Part shown: positions 33,681 to 45,955 of the stretch, one piece after another
Position numbering within the stretch: the first letter of the stretch is position 1
Layout of the letters: each line of letters starts with the position of its first letter
NCBI GenBank assembly: GCA_016194585.1
Contig: JACQBG010000042.1
Span: 1-64,000, forward strand
From: Gemmatimonadota bacterium
Lineage (GTDB): Bacteria > Gemmatimonadota > Gemmatimonadetes > Gemmatimonadales > Gemmatimonadaceae
DNA length: 64,000 bases
Reading direction: 5' to 3'
Made by a program: the position numbers and the translations under genes
Notes under the pieces: model-generated
What the model was told of the DNA's origin: nothing
The model's database searches: none
What the model saw: the letters and a program-made list of their open reading frames with translations, nothing else

Positions 33681-35450
33681 ATGATCCGAAGCGCCGTCGC
33701 CGCCCTGCTGCTGCGTCTGCTGTCCGCAGGTCGCGGCTTCGCGCTCGCACTCGCGCTCTCGCTCGCGCTGAACGTCGCGGTGTTCGGCGACATCTGGTGG
33801 CGACCGGGACGCTACCTCTTCGGCACGGGCGGTGACGGCCTCAAGAACTACTACACGACGGTCTATCACGCCGCGCACGACAGCTCCGTCGTCTGGTTCC
33901 GCGGGATGAATCATCCCGACGGCGACCACGTGCTCTTCACCGACGACCAGCCGGCGCTCGCCGAAGCCTTCCGCGTCCTCGTGCGTCACGGAGCCCTCGC
34001 GCCGGCGACCATCCCGGGGGTCATGAACTGGCTCATGATCTCCTCGATGGTCCTCGGCGCCGGGATCCTCTGGCTCGTGTTCGCGGAGCTCGCCGGCCCC
34101 GGCGATGCGAACGGCGGCCTCCTGCTCGCCGCCGTGCTCGTCGGAGGACTCGCGCCACAGTATGAGCGACTCGCGGGGCACTACGCCCTCGCGTACGCCT
34201 GGGTCATCCCCGCGGCCCTGCTGCTCTGGCTCAAGTTGCAGCGTCAACCGCGCGCGCACCGCTACCTCGGACTCGCGCTGTACCTCACGGCGGTCACCTT
34301 CATCCATCTGTATTACGGCGCCATCCTCTTCCTCCTGCTCACATCCCTCGCGGTCGCGTCGGCGTGGCAGGAACGCCGCCGCCTCGGCCAGGCGGTCGCG
34401 ACGGTGTGCGTCGCCGCCCTGCCACTGCTGGTGATGCGCCTTTTTCTCGCCCTCACCGATCCCGTGCGCGACCGCCCCGAAGCGCCGATCGGGTTCCTCG
34501 GATATCGGGCCCATTGGGAGAGCCTCTTTCTTCCGCTCGGTCACTTCCCCATCACGTTCCTCTCGCGCGTCATCCTGATCCGCCCTTGGGAGATCGAGAG
34601 CGCGGTCTACATCGGACTGCCCGCGACGCTGTTCTGTGCGGTCGTCGTCTGGCAGGGCCTCGCGGCCATCACGAGGGGCGCGCGCGCCGGCGTCTGGCTG
34701 GAGCTGGATTCGAACGAACGTTCGATGGCATTCGCCGCGATCGTCGCGGCCCTGTTCTCGCTCGGCGTGCCGTTCATCTTCGGACTCGACTGGCTGCTCC
34801 CCTACCTCGGACCGATCCGACAATTCCGCTCGCTGGGCCGCTTCGCGTGGGCGTTCTACTATCTGGCCAACATCCTCGCGTTCGGGTGGCTGATGGCGCG
34901 GTGCCGCGCGGGGACGATGCGCCTGCGCTGGCCGGCGCTCGCCCTGCTCGTGCTCGCCTGGCAGGTCTACGACTATCGCGCGGGCACGCACGCGCGGCTC
35001 GCCAACCTCTCGGAACTCGGCGCCGACGGCGCGCCGGCCCGCCTCGCGCGGTCGCTGCACCTCAGCGAGGCGGAGTATCAGGCGATCTGGCCTGTGCCAT
35101 ACTTCCACATCGGCGGGGAGCGTGTGAAGCGCGAGCCGGCGTGCGACGTGCTCGGGTCGACGCTGCAGCTCTCGTGGGTCACGGGCATCCCGACGAACGG
35201 CGTGGCGATGAGCCGCACCTCGTACGCTCAGACGGTCGCCAAGATCGCCGCGCACGACGACACCGCCGCGCTCGCCGCGTTCCGCGCCGGACTGGTGGAC
35301 CGTCGGCCGTTCGTCGTGGTGCGACGCACGCGCGACTGCCCGCTCTCGCCGTCGGACCGGACCGTGATCGCCGGGTCGGAGTTGCTCTACGCGGCGATCG
35401 AGGGAGCCGACGCGCGGGACTCGCTGCTCGTGTATCGCTTCAGGCCGTAA
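33681..35450 (+). CDS. Large polytopic membrane protein, GT-C-like
   Basis: A 589-residue inner-membrane protein with about ten to twelve hydrophobic segments and a soluble C-terminal domain (about 430-589). The first loop has YLFGTGGDGLKNYYTTVYH and FRGMNHPDGDHVLF, an acidic and aromatic arrangement common in GT-C glycosyltransferases and related membrane enzymes, followed by FEW-type helices. No specific family could be named. It differs from the membrane protein at 22249 but shares its general plan. It stands between the FkbM methyltransferase (divergent) and a small membrane protein (convergent). A role in glycan transfer or modification is possible. Confidence 0.65.
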   Translation: MIRSAVAALLLRLLSAGRGFALALALSLALNVAVFGDIWWRPGRYLFGTGGDGLKNYYTTVYHAAHDSSVVWFRGMNHPDGDHVLFTDDQPALAEAFRVLVRHGALAPATIPGVMNWLMISSMVLGAGILWLVFAELAGPGDANGGLLLAAVLVGGLAPQYERLAGHYALAYAWVIPAALLLWLKLQRQPRAHRYLGLALYLTAVTFIHLYYGAILFLLLTSLAVASAWQERRRLGQAVATVCVAALPLLVMRLFLALTDPVRDRPEAPIGFLGYRAHWESLFLPLGHFPITFLSRVILIRPWEIESAVYIGLPATLFCAVVVWQGLAAITRGARAGVWLELDSNERSMAFAAIVAALFSLGVPFIFGLDWLLPYLGPIRQFRSLGRFAWAFYYLANILAFGWLMARCRAGTMRLRWPALALLVLAWQVYDYRAGTHARLANLSELGADGAPARLARSLHLSEAEYQAIWPVPYFHIGGERVKREPACDVLGSTLQLSWVTGIPTNGVAMSRTSYAQTVAKIAAHDDTAALAAFRAGLVDRRPFVVVRRTRDCPLSPSDRTVIAGSELLYAAIEGADARDSLLVYRFRP

Positions 35451-35521
35451 CGCCGCATCCCTCGCGCCCGGCCGGGCACGCGACGTCGCGCCACGCCGCT
35501 TCGCGGCGGACTCGGCGAGCC

Positions 35522-35992
35522 CTACCGCGTCCGCACGACCACGATCGCGACCATCGCGACGAAGCACACGAGCATCAGGGCGTGCGCGAGCCGCAGCCGC
35601 GCGATCGTCGCTTCGAGCTCAGCGCCGACATCCGCCCCGTTCGCCCGCCGCGAGAGCGCCGACGCGAGCCGCAGCTCCGCGGGCGTCGCCATGGTGAAGC
35701 TCACCACCCACGTCGCGAGGTAGAACGCGAGCTTCAACGTCATCCATGGCATCGTGAGCTCTACCCAGTTCATGGTCCAGAGCAGCACGGCCCCGGTCGG
35801 CAACATCAGCACCGACCCGACGCGCGCGATGACGCCGAGATGCGCCGCCGCTGCCACGAGCCCCGGCAGCCGTGCGCCTTCGCCGCGCGCGGCGGCCGCG
35901 AGCGTCGGCAGGAGCAGCGCGCCGCCGATCCCGCCGGCGGCGAGGAGCGCCATCGACAGGAGGTGCAGGATGATCGCGATGCGGAATGCCAT
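35522..35992 (-). CDS. Small four-helix membrane protein
   Basis: A 156-residue inner-membrane protein with four predicted helices (about 2-28, 48-72, 84-105 and 133-154) joined by short charged loops. The arrangement resembles DUF2269/CopD-like small membrane proteins, often annotated only as integral membrane proteins. The N-terminal FRIAIILHLLSMALLAAGG and the HxxG spacing in the first helix may bind a metal or haem, but I see no conserved His pair that proves this. It lies 68 bases downstream of tnaA on the same strand and may be co-transcribed with it. Function unknown. Confidence 0.7.
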   Translation of the reverse strand: MAFRIAIILHLLSMALLAAGGIGGALLLPTLAAAARGEGARLPGLVAAAAHLGVIARVGSVLMLPTGAVLLWTMNWVELTMPWMTLKLAFYLATWVVSFTMATPAELRLASALSRRANGADVGAELEATIARLRLAHALMLVCFVAMVAIVVVRTR

Positions 35993-36060
35993 GTGGGATG
36001 GGCGCGGGTCGCGAAGAAGGTGTACGCCGATCGGGAACGCGGCAAGCTGAGGTCTGCGCC

Positions 36061-37452
<1,392 letters not shown>

Positions 37453-37580
37453 TCCGCAGAGTAACACCACCAGGGGATGCGAGCTGTCCGTCGTTTGGAA
37501 GGGGTGCGGTCGGCTATCGCCTGACACCGGCGGGACGGATATTTGGGGCGCCCCTCCACGATGCCACGCCGGAGCCTGCC

Positions 37581-38996
<1,416 letters not shown>

Positions 38997-39002
38997 ACAG
39001 CA

Positions 39003-39060
39003 GAGCCACGGAAACGCACGGATGTGACGCGCGATGGCCACGGATGCCCGCGAGTGCGGG
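39003..39060. repeat. Short CACGGAT-containing intergenic element
   Basis: Between the convergent GH29 genes lies CCACGGAAACGCACGGATG followed by GGCCACGGATGCCCGCG. The repeated CACGGA core is the one in the long inverted repeat at 19098-19294, in the same kind of place between convergent genes. It looks like a truncated or decayed relative; similarity is limited to short blocks. Confidence 0.4.
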
Positions 39061-39082
39061 GAAACGTCGCCCCGCCGCGAGA

Positions 39083-40537
39083 TCAGTCGTGCCTGTACAG
39101 CGACAAGCGGCTGATCCGCACCGGACCGATCGTCGATCGCGCCGTCACGACGAGCCGGTCGGTCGTCACCGACGCGGCCAGCCGATGCAACCGCCGGTGA
39201 CCGACGGTCGTCCCTGACGCGACGACCTGCATCGCGCCGGCGAGGCGCGCCTGCACCTCGTGCGATCCGATGCACTGCCCCTCCCCGATCGCCTCCTGCA
39301 GGCTCACGACGTCGAACGTCACGGGCGCGTCGAAGCGGAGCTCGATCGTCGCCTCGCCCGCATCATGTAACGGCGTGAAGAACGTGTCGGGATCGGGATC
39401 GATCGCCATCGCCGCGCGGTGCGCACGCGCCGAGGGCGCGTTCGACGACACCGTGGCGCCGAGGGCGACATCGCTCGCGTACATCCGCGCGATGCGCTCC
39501 CCGAACTCCGCCAGCGCCCGCACGTCGCGGTCGCCCAGCGTGCCGTTGGTCGTCGGCGGCACGTTGAGGAGCAGGTTCGCGTTCCTCCCCACCGAGGAGA
39601 AGTAGAGCGCCTCGAGGTCGTCGGCCGTGCGCACCTTCTCGTCCTCGCTCTCGCGCCAGAACCATCCCGGCCGGATCGAGACGTCGGCCTCCCCTGGGCG
39701 CCACACCGTGCCGCGCGGATCGCCGTGCTGGAGCGCGTCGATGATCTGCGGGCCGTCGGCGCCCGGATACGGCACGGCGGCCGGATCCATCGCACACCAG
39801 TTGGGGTCGCCGGCGACACCCGCTTCGTTCCCCATCCACCGGATGTCGGGACCGGCATCGCTGAACATCAGCGCCTTCGGCTGCAGGCGACGCACGGTGG
39901 CGTGCACGCGCGGCCAGTCGTAGACCTGACGCTTGCCGTTCGGTCCTTCGCCGTTCGCGCCGTCGAACCACACTTCGGTGAGGGGGCCGTAGTGCGTGAG
40001 CAGTTCGGTGAGCTGCCGCTCGTAGTAGTCGTTGTAGCGCGCGCTGTCGCCGTAGCTCGGCTCGTGGCGGTCCCAGGGCGAGAGATAGAGCCCCGCGCCG
40101 ACCCCTTCGGCGCGGCAGGCGTCGGTGAACTCGCGCACGACGTCGCCCGCCCCGCCCTTCCACGGACTCGACTTCACGGAATGCGTGGTGAACGCACTCG
40201 GCCAGAGGCAGAAGCCGTCGTGATGCTTGGCCGTGAGGACGAGCGACGCGAACCCCGCCGACTTCGCGGCGCGCACCCACTGGCGCGCATCGAGGTTCTG
40301 CGGCGCGAAGAGGCGCGCGTCCTCGGTGCCGTCCCCCCATTCGCGCCCGGTGAACGTGTTGACGCCGAAGTGCAGGAAGAGTGCGCGCTCGCGGCGCTGC
40401 CAGGCGAGCTGCGGGGCGCTGGGACGCGCGAGACTGGACCGCGGCCTGAAGCCCCGCGGCGTGGCGCCGACGCGCCGCGCCGCCGCCAGCGCCGCCAGCG
40501 CTGCCGACGAGCCGCGCACGAAATCGCGTCGAAGCAT
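39083..40537 (-). CDS. GH29-family alpha-L-fucosidase-like enzyme, second member
   Basis: A 484-residue exported glycoside hydrolase, more distant from the 37581 protein. A twin-arginine-type leader (LRRDFVRGSSAALAALAAA) precedes the barrel with LFLHFGVNTFTG, LVLTAKHHDGFCLW, GLYLSPWDRHEPSYG and LTEVWFDGANGEGPNG, whose Asp is the expected nucleophile. NLLLNVPPTTNGTL closes the barrel, and a C-terminal beta-sandwich (about 350-484) resembles a carbohydrate-binding F5/8-type domain. These features match the GH29 subgroup often selective for branched alpha-1,3/1,4-fucosides. The BTAD regulator gene ends 80 bases... on the low-coordinate side its stop faces the first GH29 gene. The regulator gene lies upstream on the same strand, so this gene begins 80 bases after that regulator's stop. 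Confidence 0.88.
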   Translation of the reverse strand: MLRRDFVRGSSAALAALAAARRVGATPRGFRPRSSLARPSAPQLAWQRRERALFLHFGVNTFTGREWGDGTEDARLFAPQNLDARQWVRAAKSAGFASLVLTAKHHDGFCLWPSAFTTHSVKSSPWKGGAGDVVREFTDACRAEGVGAGLYLSPWDRHEPSYGDSARYNDYYERQLTELLTHYGPLTEVWFDGANGEGPNGKRQVYDWPRVHATVRRLQPKALMFSDAGPDIRWMGNEAGVAGDPNWCAMDPAAVPYPGADGPQIIDALQHGDPRGTVWRPGEADVSIRPGWFWRESEDEKVRTADDLEALYFSSVGRNANLLLNVPPTTNGTLGDRDVRALAEFGERIARMYASDVALGATVSSNAPSARAHRAAMAIDPDPDTFFTPLHDAGEATIELRFDAPVTFDVVSLQEAIGEGQCIGSHEVQARLAGAMQVVASGTTVGHRRLHRLAASVTTDRLVVTARSTIGPVRISRLSLYRHD

Positions 40538-40617
40538 GCGGAGAATCTACGACGCGACGCGGATGCCCGCCGCGATCCGGACGCGCGCCGACCGGGGGCT
40601 CCTGCGCCGCGCCGCCG

Positions 40618-43600
40618 CTACCGATCCGGGGCGCGCGCGCCCACCGTCACGCGATCGCGCGGCTGCAGGACGGACCAATCGATACCCGGACGGATCCCCG
40701 TCCAGATCTCCAGCGGACCGACCGCGCTCGTCGTGTGCCAGCTCTTCCCCTGCAGATGCAGCGCCTGCGGCGCGCGCACGTTCACCCATCCCGTCGAGCG
40801 CACGAGCGGCCGGCCGTTGACGGCCACGCCGCACGTGCCATCGGGGAAGATCTGTACGTCGATCGTCACCCACGCGCCGCGCAACGCCCACTGCGCGTCG
40901 AACACACGCGTCCCGCCCGCCGGCGCCACCGCGTCACCCTTCGTCATCCCGGGGTACCCCTCGGCGTGCGGCATGTTGATGCCGCACGCATCGCCGAGCC
41001 CGATGGGCTCGCTCCCCTTGACGTGGTTCCACTTGGCGAGCGCGACGGAATCGGGTGCCATGAAGATCGCGGCTATCTCCTGCCACTGCGCGGCGCTCCG
41101 CGGCATGCTGAGTTCCGCGTGCAGCGCCAGACCGCTGCCCACGCGATGCCACACTCTCTCGTAGACGCCACTCTCGAAGCTCGAATCGCCGTTCACGAGG
41201 AGCGCCCGGCGCCCGCGTATCTCCCGCACGAAGGGCCTCGGCTCGCCGTACGGTACCCACCGTGCCGTGTCGAGCTGCGTCCACTCTTCCCGCATCGCCA
41301 GCTTCGCCTGGGGGTCGACGACTTCGATGCGCGCCGTGTCGGCGCGCCATCCCCCCGCCGACGCGATGACCCGGACCGCACCCTTCGAGCGCGGCACGAG
41401 CAGCCCGTCGGGGGAGACCGTCGCGACGAGGGTGTCGAGCGAACGCCAGCTGAGCACCTCGACGGCCGTCGCGCCGCCCGTCGCGTCGGTCGCCTCGACC
41501 CGCAGCCGCTGGGGAAGGTCGATCGGCACCCCACCGGGTGGCGCGACGATGCGGAGATGGGCCAGATACGGCCTTCCGCCACTCCGGTCCCCACCCACGA
41601 GCGTGGCATAGAAGTTCGACGGCGATCGGCCGCCGACGGTCAGTGCGATCGGGTTCTTCGCGTGCTCCAAGTCCAGCAGCACGAGCCGCTCCCCCTGCGA
41701 CGCGCCGCCCGACACCCTCGCGAGCACGAATCGTCCATCGCGGCTCCCATCGAGCACCGACCGGACCTCGATGACCGGCTGCTGCTCGAACGTCGCCACG
41801 TCGGTCAGGGTGAGGCGCGTCGTCGAGTCGCCGAAGACCGAGATGAGCAGCGTCCGCGCGTCGCGCCACGCTACCGTCTGCACCCAGGAGGCATCGGCGA
41901 ACTCCCGGCATCGCTCCCCCGTGCCGTCTACGGCGATCACGCAGAGTTCGGGGGCGTGCGGTACGTAATAGGCGCGTGAGTACGCGATGCGCGTGCCGTC
42001 GGGGCTCCAGCGCCCGCCGCCGACAAGCTGATCCCCCGAGACGAGACGCGTGATGCGGTTCGTGCGGAGATCGAGCAACCCAACACTGCTCCGTTCGTTG
42101 CTGTTCCATCGTCCGCTGGCGATGAGGAGCGTCGACAGATCGGGCGAGACGTCGTCCACGGCATCGTCGGCGGGATGGTCGGTCAGGCGATGCGTCCCGC
42201 CCCCCGGCTCGCGCAGGTAGATGTCGATGCCACCGGTATCGGGGCTTTCCATCGTGATGGCCCAGCGCTCGGAGCCGATCCGCACGACCTCGCGCCCGAC
42301 GCCGTTGAACATCTCCTCGGGCGCCGACAGCAACGGTCGATTCTTCGCGCCAAGCTCGACGGCAGTCCCCGAGCGCCACGCGTCAGGAGCGATGGGCTGC
42401 GCGACGGGCGTCCCGTCCGCGCGCCCCACCACCCACACGTCCACCGGCTCGTCACCCTTGAACGCCCGAGCGCCGATCGCCGCCCCGACCAGCAGGAGCG
42501 CCGCCGCCGCCGCGGTCGCGATCCACCGCGAACGCGTGCGCAACCGCCACGGCGCGCCCGACGCGAGTTCGCTCGCATCCATCTCGTCGGTGGCGTGGGT
42601 CAGGAACGACTGCGCGACCTCCAGCGTCGACCGCCGGTCCCCCGCCAGGCGCGCCTTCCGCAACTGCGCCACGAACAGCGCCCGCACGCCATCGCGATCG
42701 CCCCCCGCGACGAGGTGATGCGTCACGATGGGCCTGAGGATGGAGTCGTCGGTGAGGAGCGATGCCAGCGCGTGCCCCAGCTTCCGGTGCGCGAGCCGCA
42801 CCTGCTCGGGCGTGGCCCGTCGCACTGCGGCGTCGGCGATCTCGTCGTGCTCGGGCAGCCAGCCGGCCGCCGTGCGCCGCGCGAGGCCACGACGCTCCAG
42901 TTCCTGCAGGCCGTCTCTGGCGTTCGCCTCGATCCGCTCCGCCGCCTCGGCTGGCAACGGCATCCCCGCGACCGCGAGCACGAGCAGCAGCCACGCCGCG
43001 TCGCCGCCGAGCGGCGCGATGCGACGGTCGACCGCGCTCCCGGCCCGGAGCAACTCGGCCAGATCGTCGGGCCCGTCGCACACCCATCGCGAGTCCTGCA
43101 CCCGCAGTACGCCGCGCTCCATCGCGAGCTGCAGCGTCTCGAGCAGCAACAGCGGCGAGCCCGCCGTCGCCGCGTGCAGCGAGGGGGCGAACGAGTCACA
43201 CCATCCTTCCTCGGGCAACCGCGCCACGTTCGTCACGAACTCCTGCACCTGCGCGACCGTGAGCGGCTCGAGCACCAGCGGGTCACTCTCCGTGCGCACC
43301 GCGATCGGCACCTGCATCGGCCGCGACGTCGACACGAGCAGGATGCGCGAGTCCTGCAACCGTGGCATGGCGCCCGCGAGCACCTGCAGCGAGGCATCGT
43401 CGGCCCAGTGCACGTCATCGAGCAGGATGGCGAGCGGCGCATCCTCGGCGACCGAGCGCGCGAGCTCGGCGATCGCAAGCGAGCGGCGGCGCAGCGCCTC
43501 GTCTCCCGTGCTCGTGTCGGGCTCGACGCGATAAATGGAAGAGAGCGACGGATTGAGGGCGACGAGCGCCGCCGCGGCCGCCGGCGCGAGCCCCGCGGCG

Positions 43601-44628
43601 CCGGGGAGCGCGGCAAGCGACGCCGCCACGTCGGCGGCCGCGGCGAACGGGATCGTCCGCTCCCCCGGATTGGCCCGCACCAGCACGACGCGCGAGCGCA
43701 TCGCCCGGAGGCGCGCGTGCAGGTCTTTCACGAGCCGAGTCTTGCCGAGCCCGGCGGGCGCGCTGATGTGAACGTGCTTGGCCACGCCGTGGCGCGCCGA
43801 CCCCCACGCCACGAGCAATCGGGAGAACTCCCGCTCGCGTCCGATGAGGTCGACGATGAGCCCGCTCGCCGGCGGCGGCCCGTGTTCGTCTCCCTGCGCC
43901 TCCGGAACCTTTGGATGCCGCGCCAGGCGGATCGCCGCGCGGGTCGCGGGGTCGGGCTCGATCTCCTCCGCCTGGAGGAGCTGCTCGAGGCGGTCGGACT
44001 CCGTCGCCGCGCCGAGCGTGTCGTTCGCCGAGACGAGCGCTTCGAGCAGCAGGCGCCACGCCGCCTGGTTGAAGGGGTCGGCGTCGCGCTCGCGACGCGC
44101 GAGCGACTGAGCGTCCTTGTAGCGGCCGGCGAGCAGCGCTTCGCGCGCCATGAGCTCGGCGCTGCGCACGAACATCGAGCGCAGTCGCTGACGCTCGAGG
44201 TCGGCCCACCGCTCGAACTCACCGCCACCCGGCACGGCGAACCCTGGCAGGAAGTCGCCGGCGTACGCGGCGATCGCCTGCGCGTAGTCGCCGCCCTCGA
44301 CGAACGCGACGAACCGGTCGCGGTCCATCGTGAACGGCACACGCAGCGCGAGGGTGGCGCCGTCGGTCACGAGGACGCCGTCGCCGAGGCGGCGGCGCAC
44401 GTACCAGGTCACCTGCCGCAGCGCGTGGCGCGCGGCGTCGGGGTCGTTGTCGGCCCAGAGCAGGTCGACGAGCTGCTCGCGCGCCGCGGTGCAGCGCGGT
44501 GAGCAGGCGAGGTATACGAGCAGCGCGAAGGGCTTTCCCGGGCCGAGCGCGCTCCCGGACGGCGTTCGGACTTCGAGCGCCGGCGCGCCTGGCGCCGTCA
44601 GGGTGGTGATGCTCAGCGTGTCCGACAT
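40618..44628 (-). CDS. Membrane-anchored BTAD/AAA-type regulator with exported beta-propeller sensor half
   Basis: A 1336-residue multi-domain protein. Residues 6-97 form an OmpR-like winged helix (AARHALRQVTWYVRRRLGD), 100-235 a BTAD helical bundle, and 260-690 a STAND/AAA ATPase with Walker A APAGLGKTRL (290-299) and Walker B ILLDDVHWAD (401-410). One membrane helix spans about 701-721. The remaining 600 residues, predicted outside the cytoplasm, contain WD40/TolB-like PD40 repeats (RWSPDGTRIAYSR), an Ig/Big2-like segment and a laminin-G-like C-terminal domain. ATG at 44628 gives the usual short leader before the winged helix. It could bind DNA near the membrane in response to an extracellular ligand. 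Neighbouring GH29 and plug-protein genes suggest a glycan signal. Confidence 0.85.
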   Translation of the reverse strand: MSDTLSITTLTAPGAPALEVRTPSGSALGPGKPFALLVYLACSPRCTAAREQLVDLLWADNDPDAARHALRQVTWYVRRRLGDGVLVTDGATLALRVPFTMDRDRFVAFVEGGDYAQAIAAYAGDFLPGFAVPGGGEFERWADLERQRLRSMFVRSAELMAREALLAGRYKDAQSLARRERDADPFNQAAWRLLLEALVSANDTLGAATESDRLEQLLQAEEIEPDPATRAAIRLARHPKVPEAQGDEHGPPPASGLIVDLIGREREFSRLLVAWGSARHGVAKHVHISAPAGLGKTRLVKDLHARLRAMRSRVVLVRANPGERTIPFAAAADVAASLAALPGAAGLAPAAAAALVALNPSLSSIYRVEPDTSTGDEALRRRSLAIAELARSVAEDAPLAILLDDVHWADDASLQVLAGAMPRLQDSRILLVSTSRPMQVPIAVRTESDPLVLEPLTVAQVQEFVTNVARLPEEGWCDSFAPSLHAATAGSPLLLLETLQLAMERGVLRVQDSRWVCDGPDDLAELLRAGSAVDRRIAPLGGDAAWLLLVLAVAGMPLPAEAAERIEANARDGLQELERRGLARRTAAGWLPEHDEIADAAVRRATPEQVRLAHRKLGHALASLLTDDSILRPIVTHHLVAGGDRDGVRALFVAQLRKARLAGDRRSTLEVAQSFLTHATDEMDASELASGAPWRLRTRSRWIATAAAAALLLVGAAIGARAFKGDEPVDVWVVGRADGTPVAQPIAPDAWRSGTAVELGAKNRPLLSAPEEMFNGVGREVVRIGSERWAITMESPDTGGIDIYLREPGGGTHRLTDHPADDAVDDVSPDLSTLLIASGRWNSNERSSVGLLDLRTNRITRLVSGDQLVGGGRWSPDGTRIAYSRAYYVPHAPELCVIAVDGTGERCREFADASWVQTVAWRDARTLLISVFGDSTTRLTLTDVATFEQQPVIEVRSVLDGSRDGRFVLARVSGGASQGERLVLLDLEHAKNPIALTVGGRSPSNFYATLVGGDRSGGRPYLAHLRIVAPPGGVPIDLPQRLRVEATDATGGATAVEVLSWRSLDTLVATVSPDGLLVPRSKGAVRVIASAGGWRADTARIEVVDPQAKLAMREEWTQLDTARWVPYGEPRPFVREIRGRRALLVNGDSSFESGVYERVWHRVGSGLALHAELSMPRSAAQWQEIAAIFMAPDSVALAKWNHVKGSEPIGLGDACGINMPHAEGYPGMTKGDAVAPAGGTRVFDAQWALRGAWVTIDVQIFPDGTCGVAVNGRPLVRSTGWVNVRAPQALHLQGKSWHTTSAVGPLEIWTGIRPGIDWSVLQPRDRVTVGARAPDR

Positions 44629-44712
44629 CGCGTCGTGGTGGGCCCGGTTGACCATACGTCGATGAGACCGGATGGTCCATTGATGAGTGACGTACCGCTG
44701 ACGCCGACCGTT

Positions 44713-44829
44713 GACTGGAATCGGATCGTCGTCGCGCGCGCCTACCATCAATAGGGGGGCCGTCACATGGGCGTCATTTCGGCCCTGAAACGGCCCTTTT
44801 TAGGACACCCCCGTTGGACGATTCCAGTC
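44713..44829. repeat. Spaced 11-bp inverted repeat upstream of the BTAD regulator gene
   Basis: GACTGGAATCG at 44713-44723 and its exact reverse complement CGATTCCAGTC at 44819-44829 are separated by 95 bases in the spacer between the plug-protein stop and the regulator start. Length and spacing fit a two-site operator with DNA looping, or chance. No -10/-35 pair was convincing. Confidence 0.4.
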
Positions 44830-44835
44830 GCGAGC

Positions 44836-45846
44836 CTACCGCGTCCAGATCACGACCGTTCCGCAACCAGTCGAGGAGGTGTAGTCGTACTGCGCAGGGA
44901 TCACGCCGGACGAGGAGTAGATCTCGATCCCCTTGATCGTCCACGGCGGCGCCATCGTGGCGACGTCGTCGAAATCGGCGGGCGACTCGCCGCTTCCCGC
45001 CGGCGCCAGCCCACCGGGCCCCTTGTTGCCTCGCATGGCCGGGCCGGGGCGCGAGCTCTCGTACCGCGCCCCGTCGATGACGTACGTCGGGAGGCAGCGC
45101 GCCTCCTTGTTGCCGCGCAAGAAGACGATCGGCTTCCCCCGCACGCCGTATTCGACGTGCACGCCGAGTGAGCTACCCAGCAGCTCGGCCAGCGTGAGGT
45201 CCTGCCACTTCGCGATGACATCGGGCGTCAGGAACACGCCGAGCCCTTGTTTGCGACGGATCTCGAAGCCGTCCATGGCCATCAGCGAGTTCGAGCGCAT
45301 CGAGTCGCGGACGACGACGGCATCGAGCTGCTGGGCACCCGCCGATGCGCGCGCCACGGAGTCGCCGGGCGGCGCGTCCATCGCTGCCTGCCGCTCGGCG
45401 CGACGGGCGAGCCGCGAGCACGCGGTGCCGACCTTCATCGACGCCAGGATGTCCTTCTTGTCCGTGACGCTGGCCAGCCGGTCGGCGCAGCCGAGCGCAT
45501 ACGCCGTCATCGGGCTCGGCGTGGCGAGCGTCGCGATGGTCGTCTGTCCGTTCGTCACGTCGACGGCGAACCGTGGCGCCGCGACGTCGAACGAGTCGAG
45601 CACGGCGTGCATCAGGCCGAGCGTGTATCGGCCCTCGGGAATGCTGTCGAACCGGAATGCGCCGGACTGGTCGCTCGTCGCATAGCGGGCGCGCTCCATG
45701 AGCACGATGACGGCGTTCGCGAGCGGCGCGCGGGCGCTCAGCGAATCGTAGACCGTGCCGACGATGCTCGCCTGCGCCTCGGCGTGCGTGGCAGCGATGG
45801 CGAGCAATACGCAGACAGACGTACGCAGACCGAATCGAGACACCAT
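44836..45846 (-). CDS. Plug-only TonB-receptor-like protein with carboxypeptidase-regulatory-like domain
   Basis: A 336-residue exported protein. The signal peptide ends ATHAEA with Gln25 next. Residues 27-105 form a carboxypeptidase-regulatory-like beta-sandwich (SIVGTVYDSLSARAPLANA, GAFRFDSIPEGRYTLGL). A helical linker and a plug-like domain follow, with LTLAELLGSSLGVHVEY, ARCLPTYVIDGARYE and a final IKGIEIYSSSGVIPAQYD segment. It stops where the barrel would begin, so it cannot be a channel alone. The chain ends at VVIWTR after a GCGTVV strand, like complete short proteins of this kind rather than a frameshift. GGAGG lies a few bases before the ATG at 45846. It lies directly upstream of the BTAD regulator. 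Confidence 0.8.
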   Translation of the reverse strand: MVSRFGLRTSVCVLLAIAATHAEAQASIVGTVYDSLSARAPLANAVIVLMERARYATSDQSGAFRFDSIPEGRYTLGLMHAVLDSFDVAAPRFAVDVTNGQTTIATLATPSPMTAYALGCADRLASVTDKKDILASMKVGTACSRLARRAERQAAMDAPPGDSVARASAGAQQLDAVVVRDSMRSNSLMAMDGFEIRRKQGLGVFLTPDVIAKWQDLTLAELLGSSLGVHVEYGVRGKPIVFLRGNKEARCLPTYVIDGARYESSRPGPAMRGNKGPGGLAPAGSGESPADFDDVATMAPPWTIKGIEIYSSSGVIPAQYDYTSSTGCGTVVIWTR

Positions 45847-45955
45847 CACTCCTCCGTTCCGCGAAGTGTGGGGGGAGTCGGCGGCGGCGTCAACCGCGAG
45901 GGCGGCGAAGGGTCGGCACGCCAGACGTGCGGCCGACGCTCGACGCGGAGGAGGC

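Noticed and set aside
42175-44502. A 775-codon open frame on the plus strand opposite the BTAD regulator gene
   Set aside because: Arg/His-rich composition without motifs; the minus-strand gene has Walker motifs and a winged helix.
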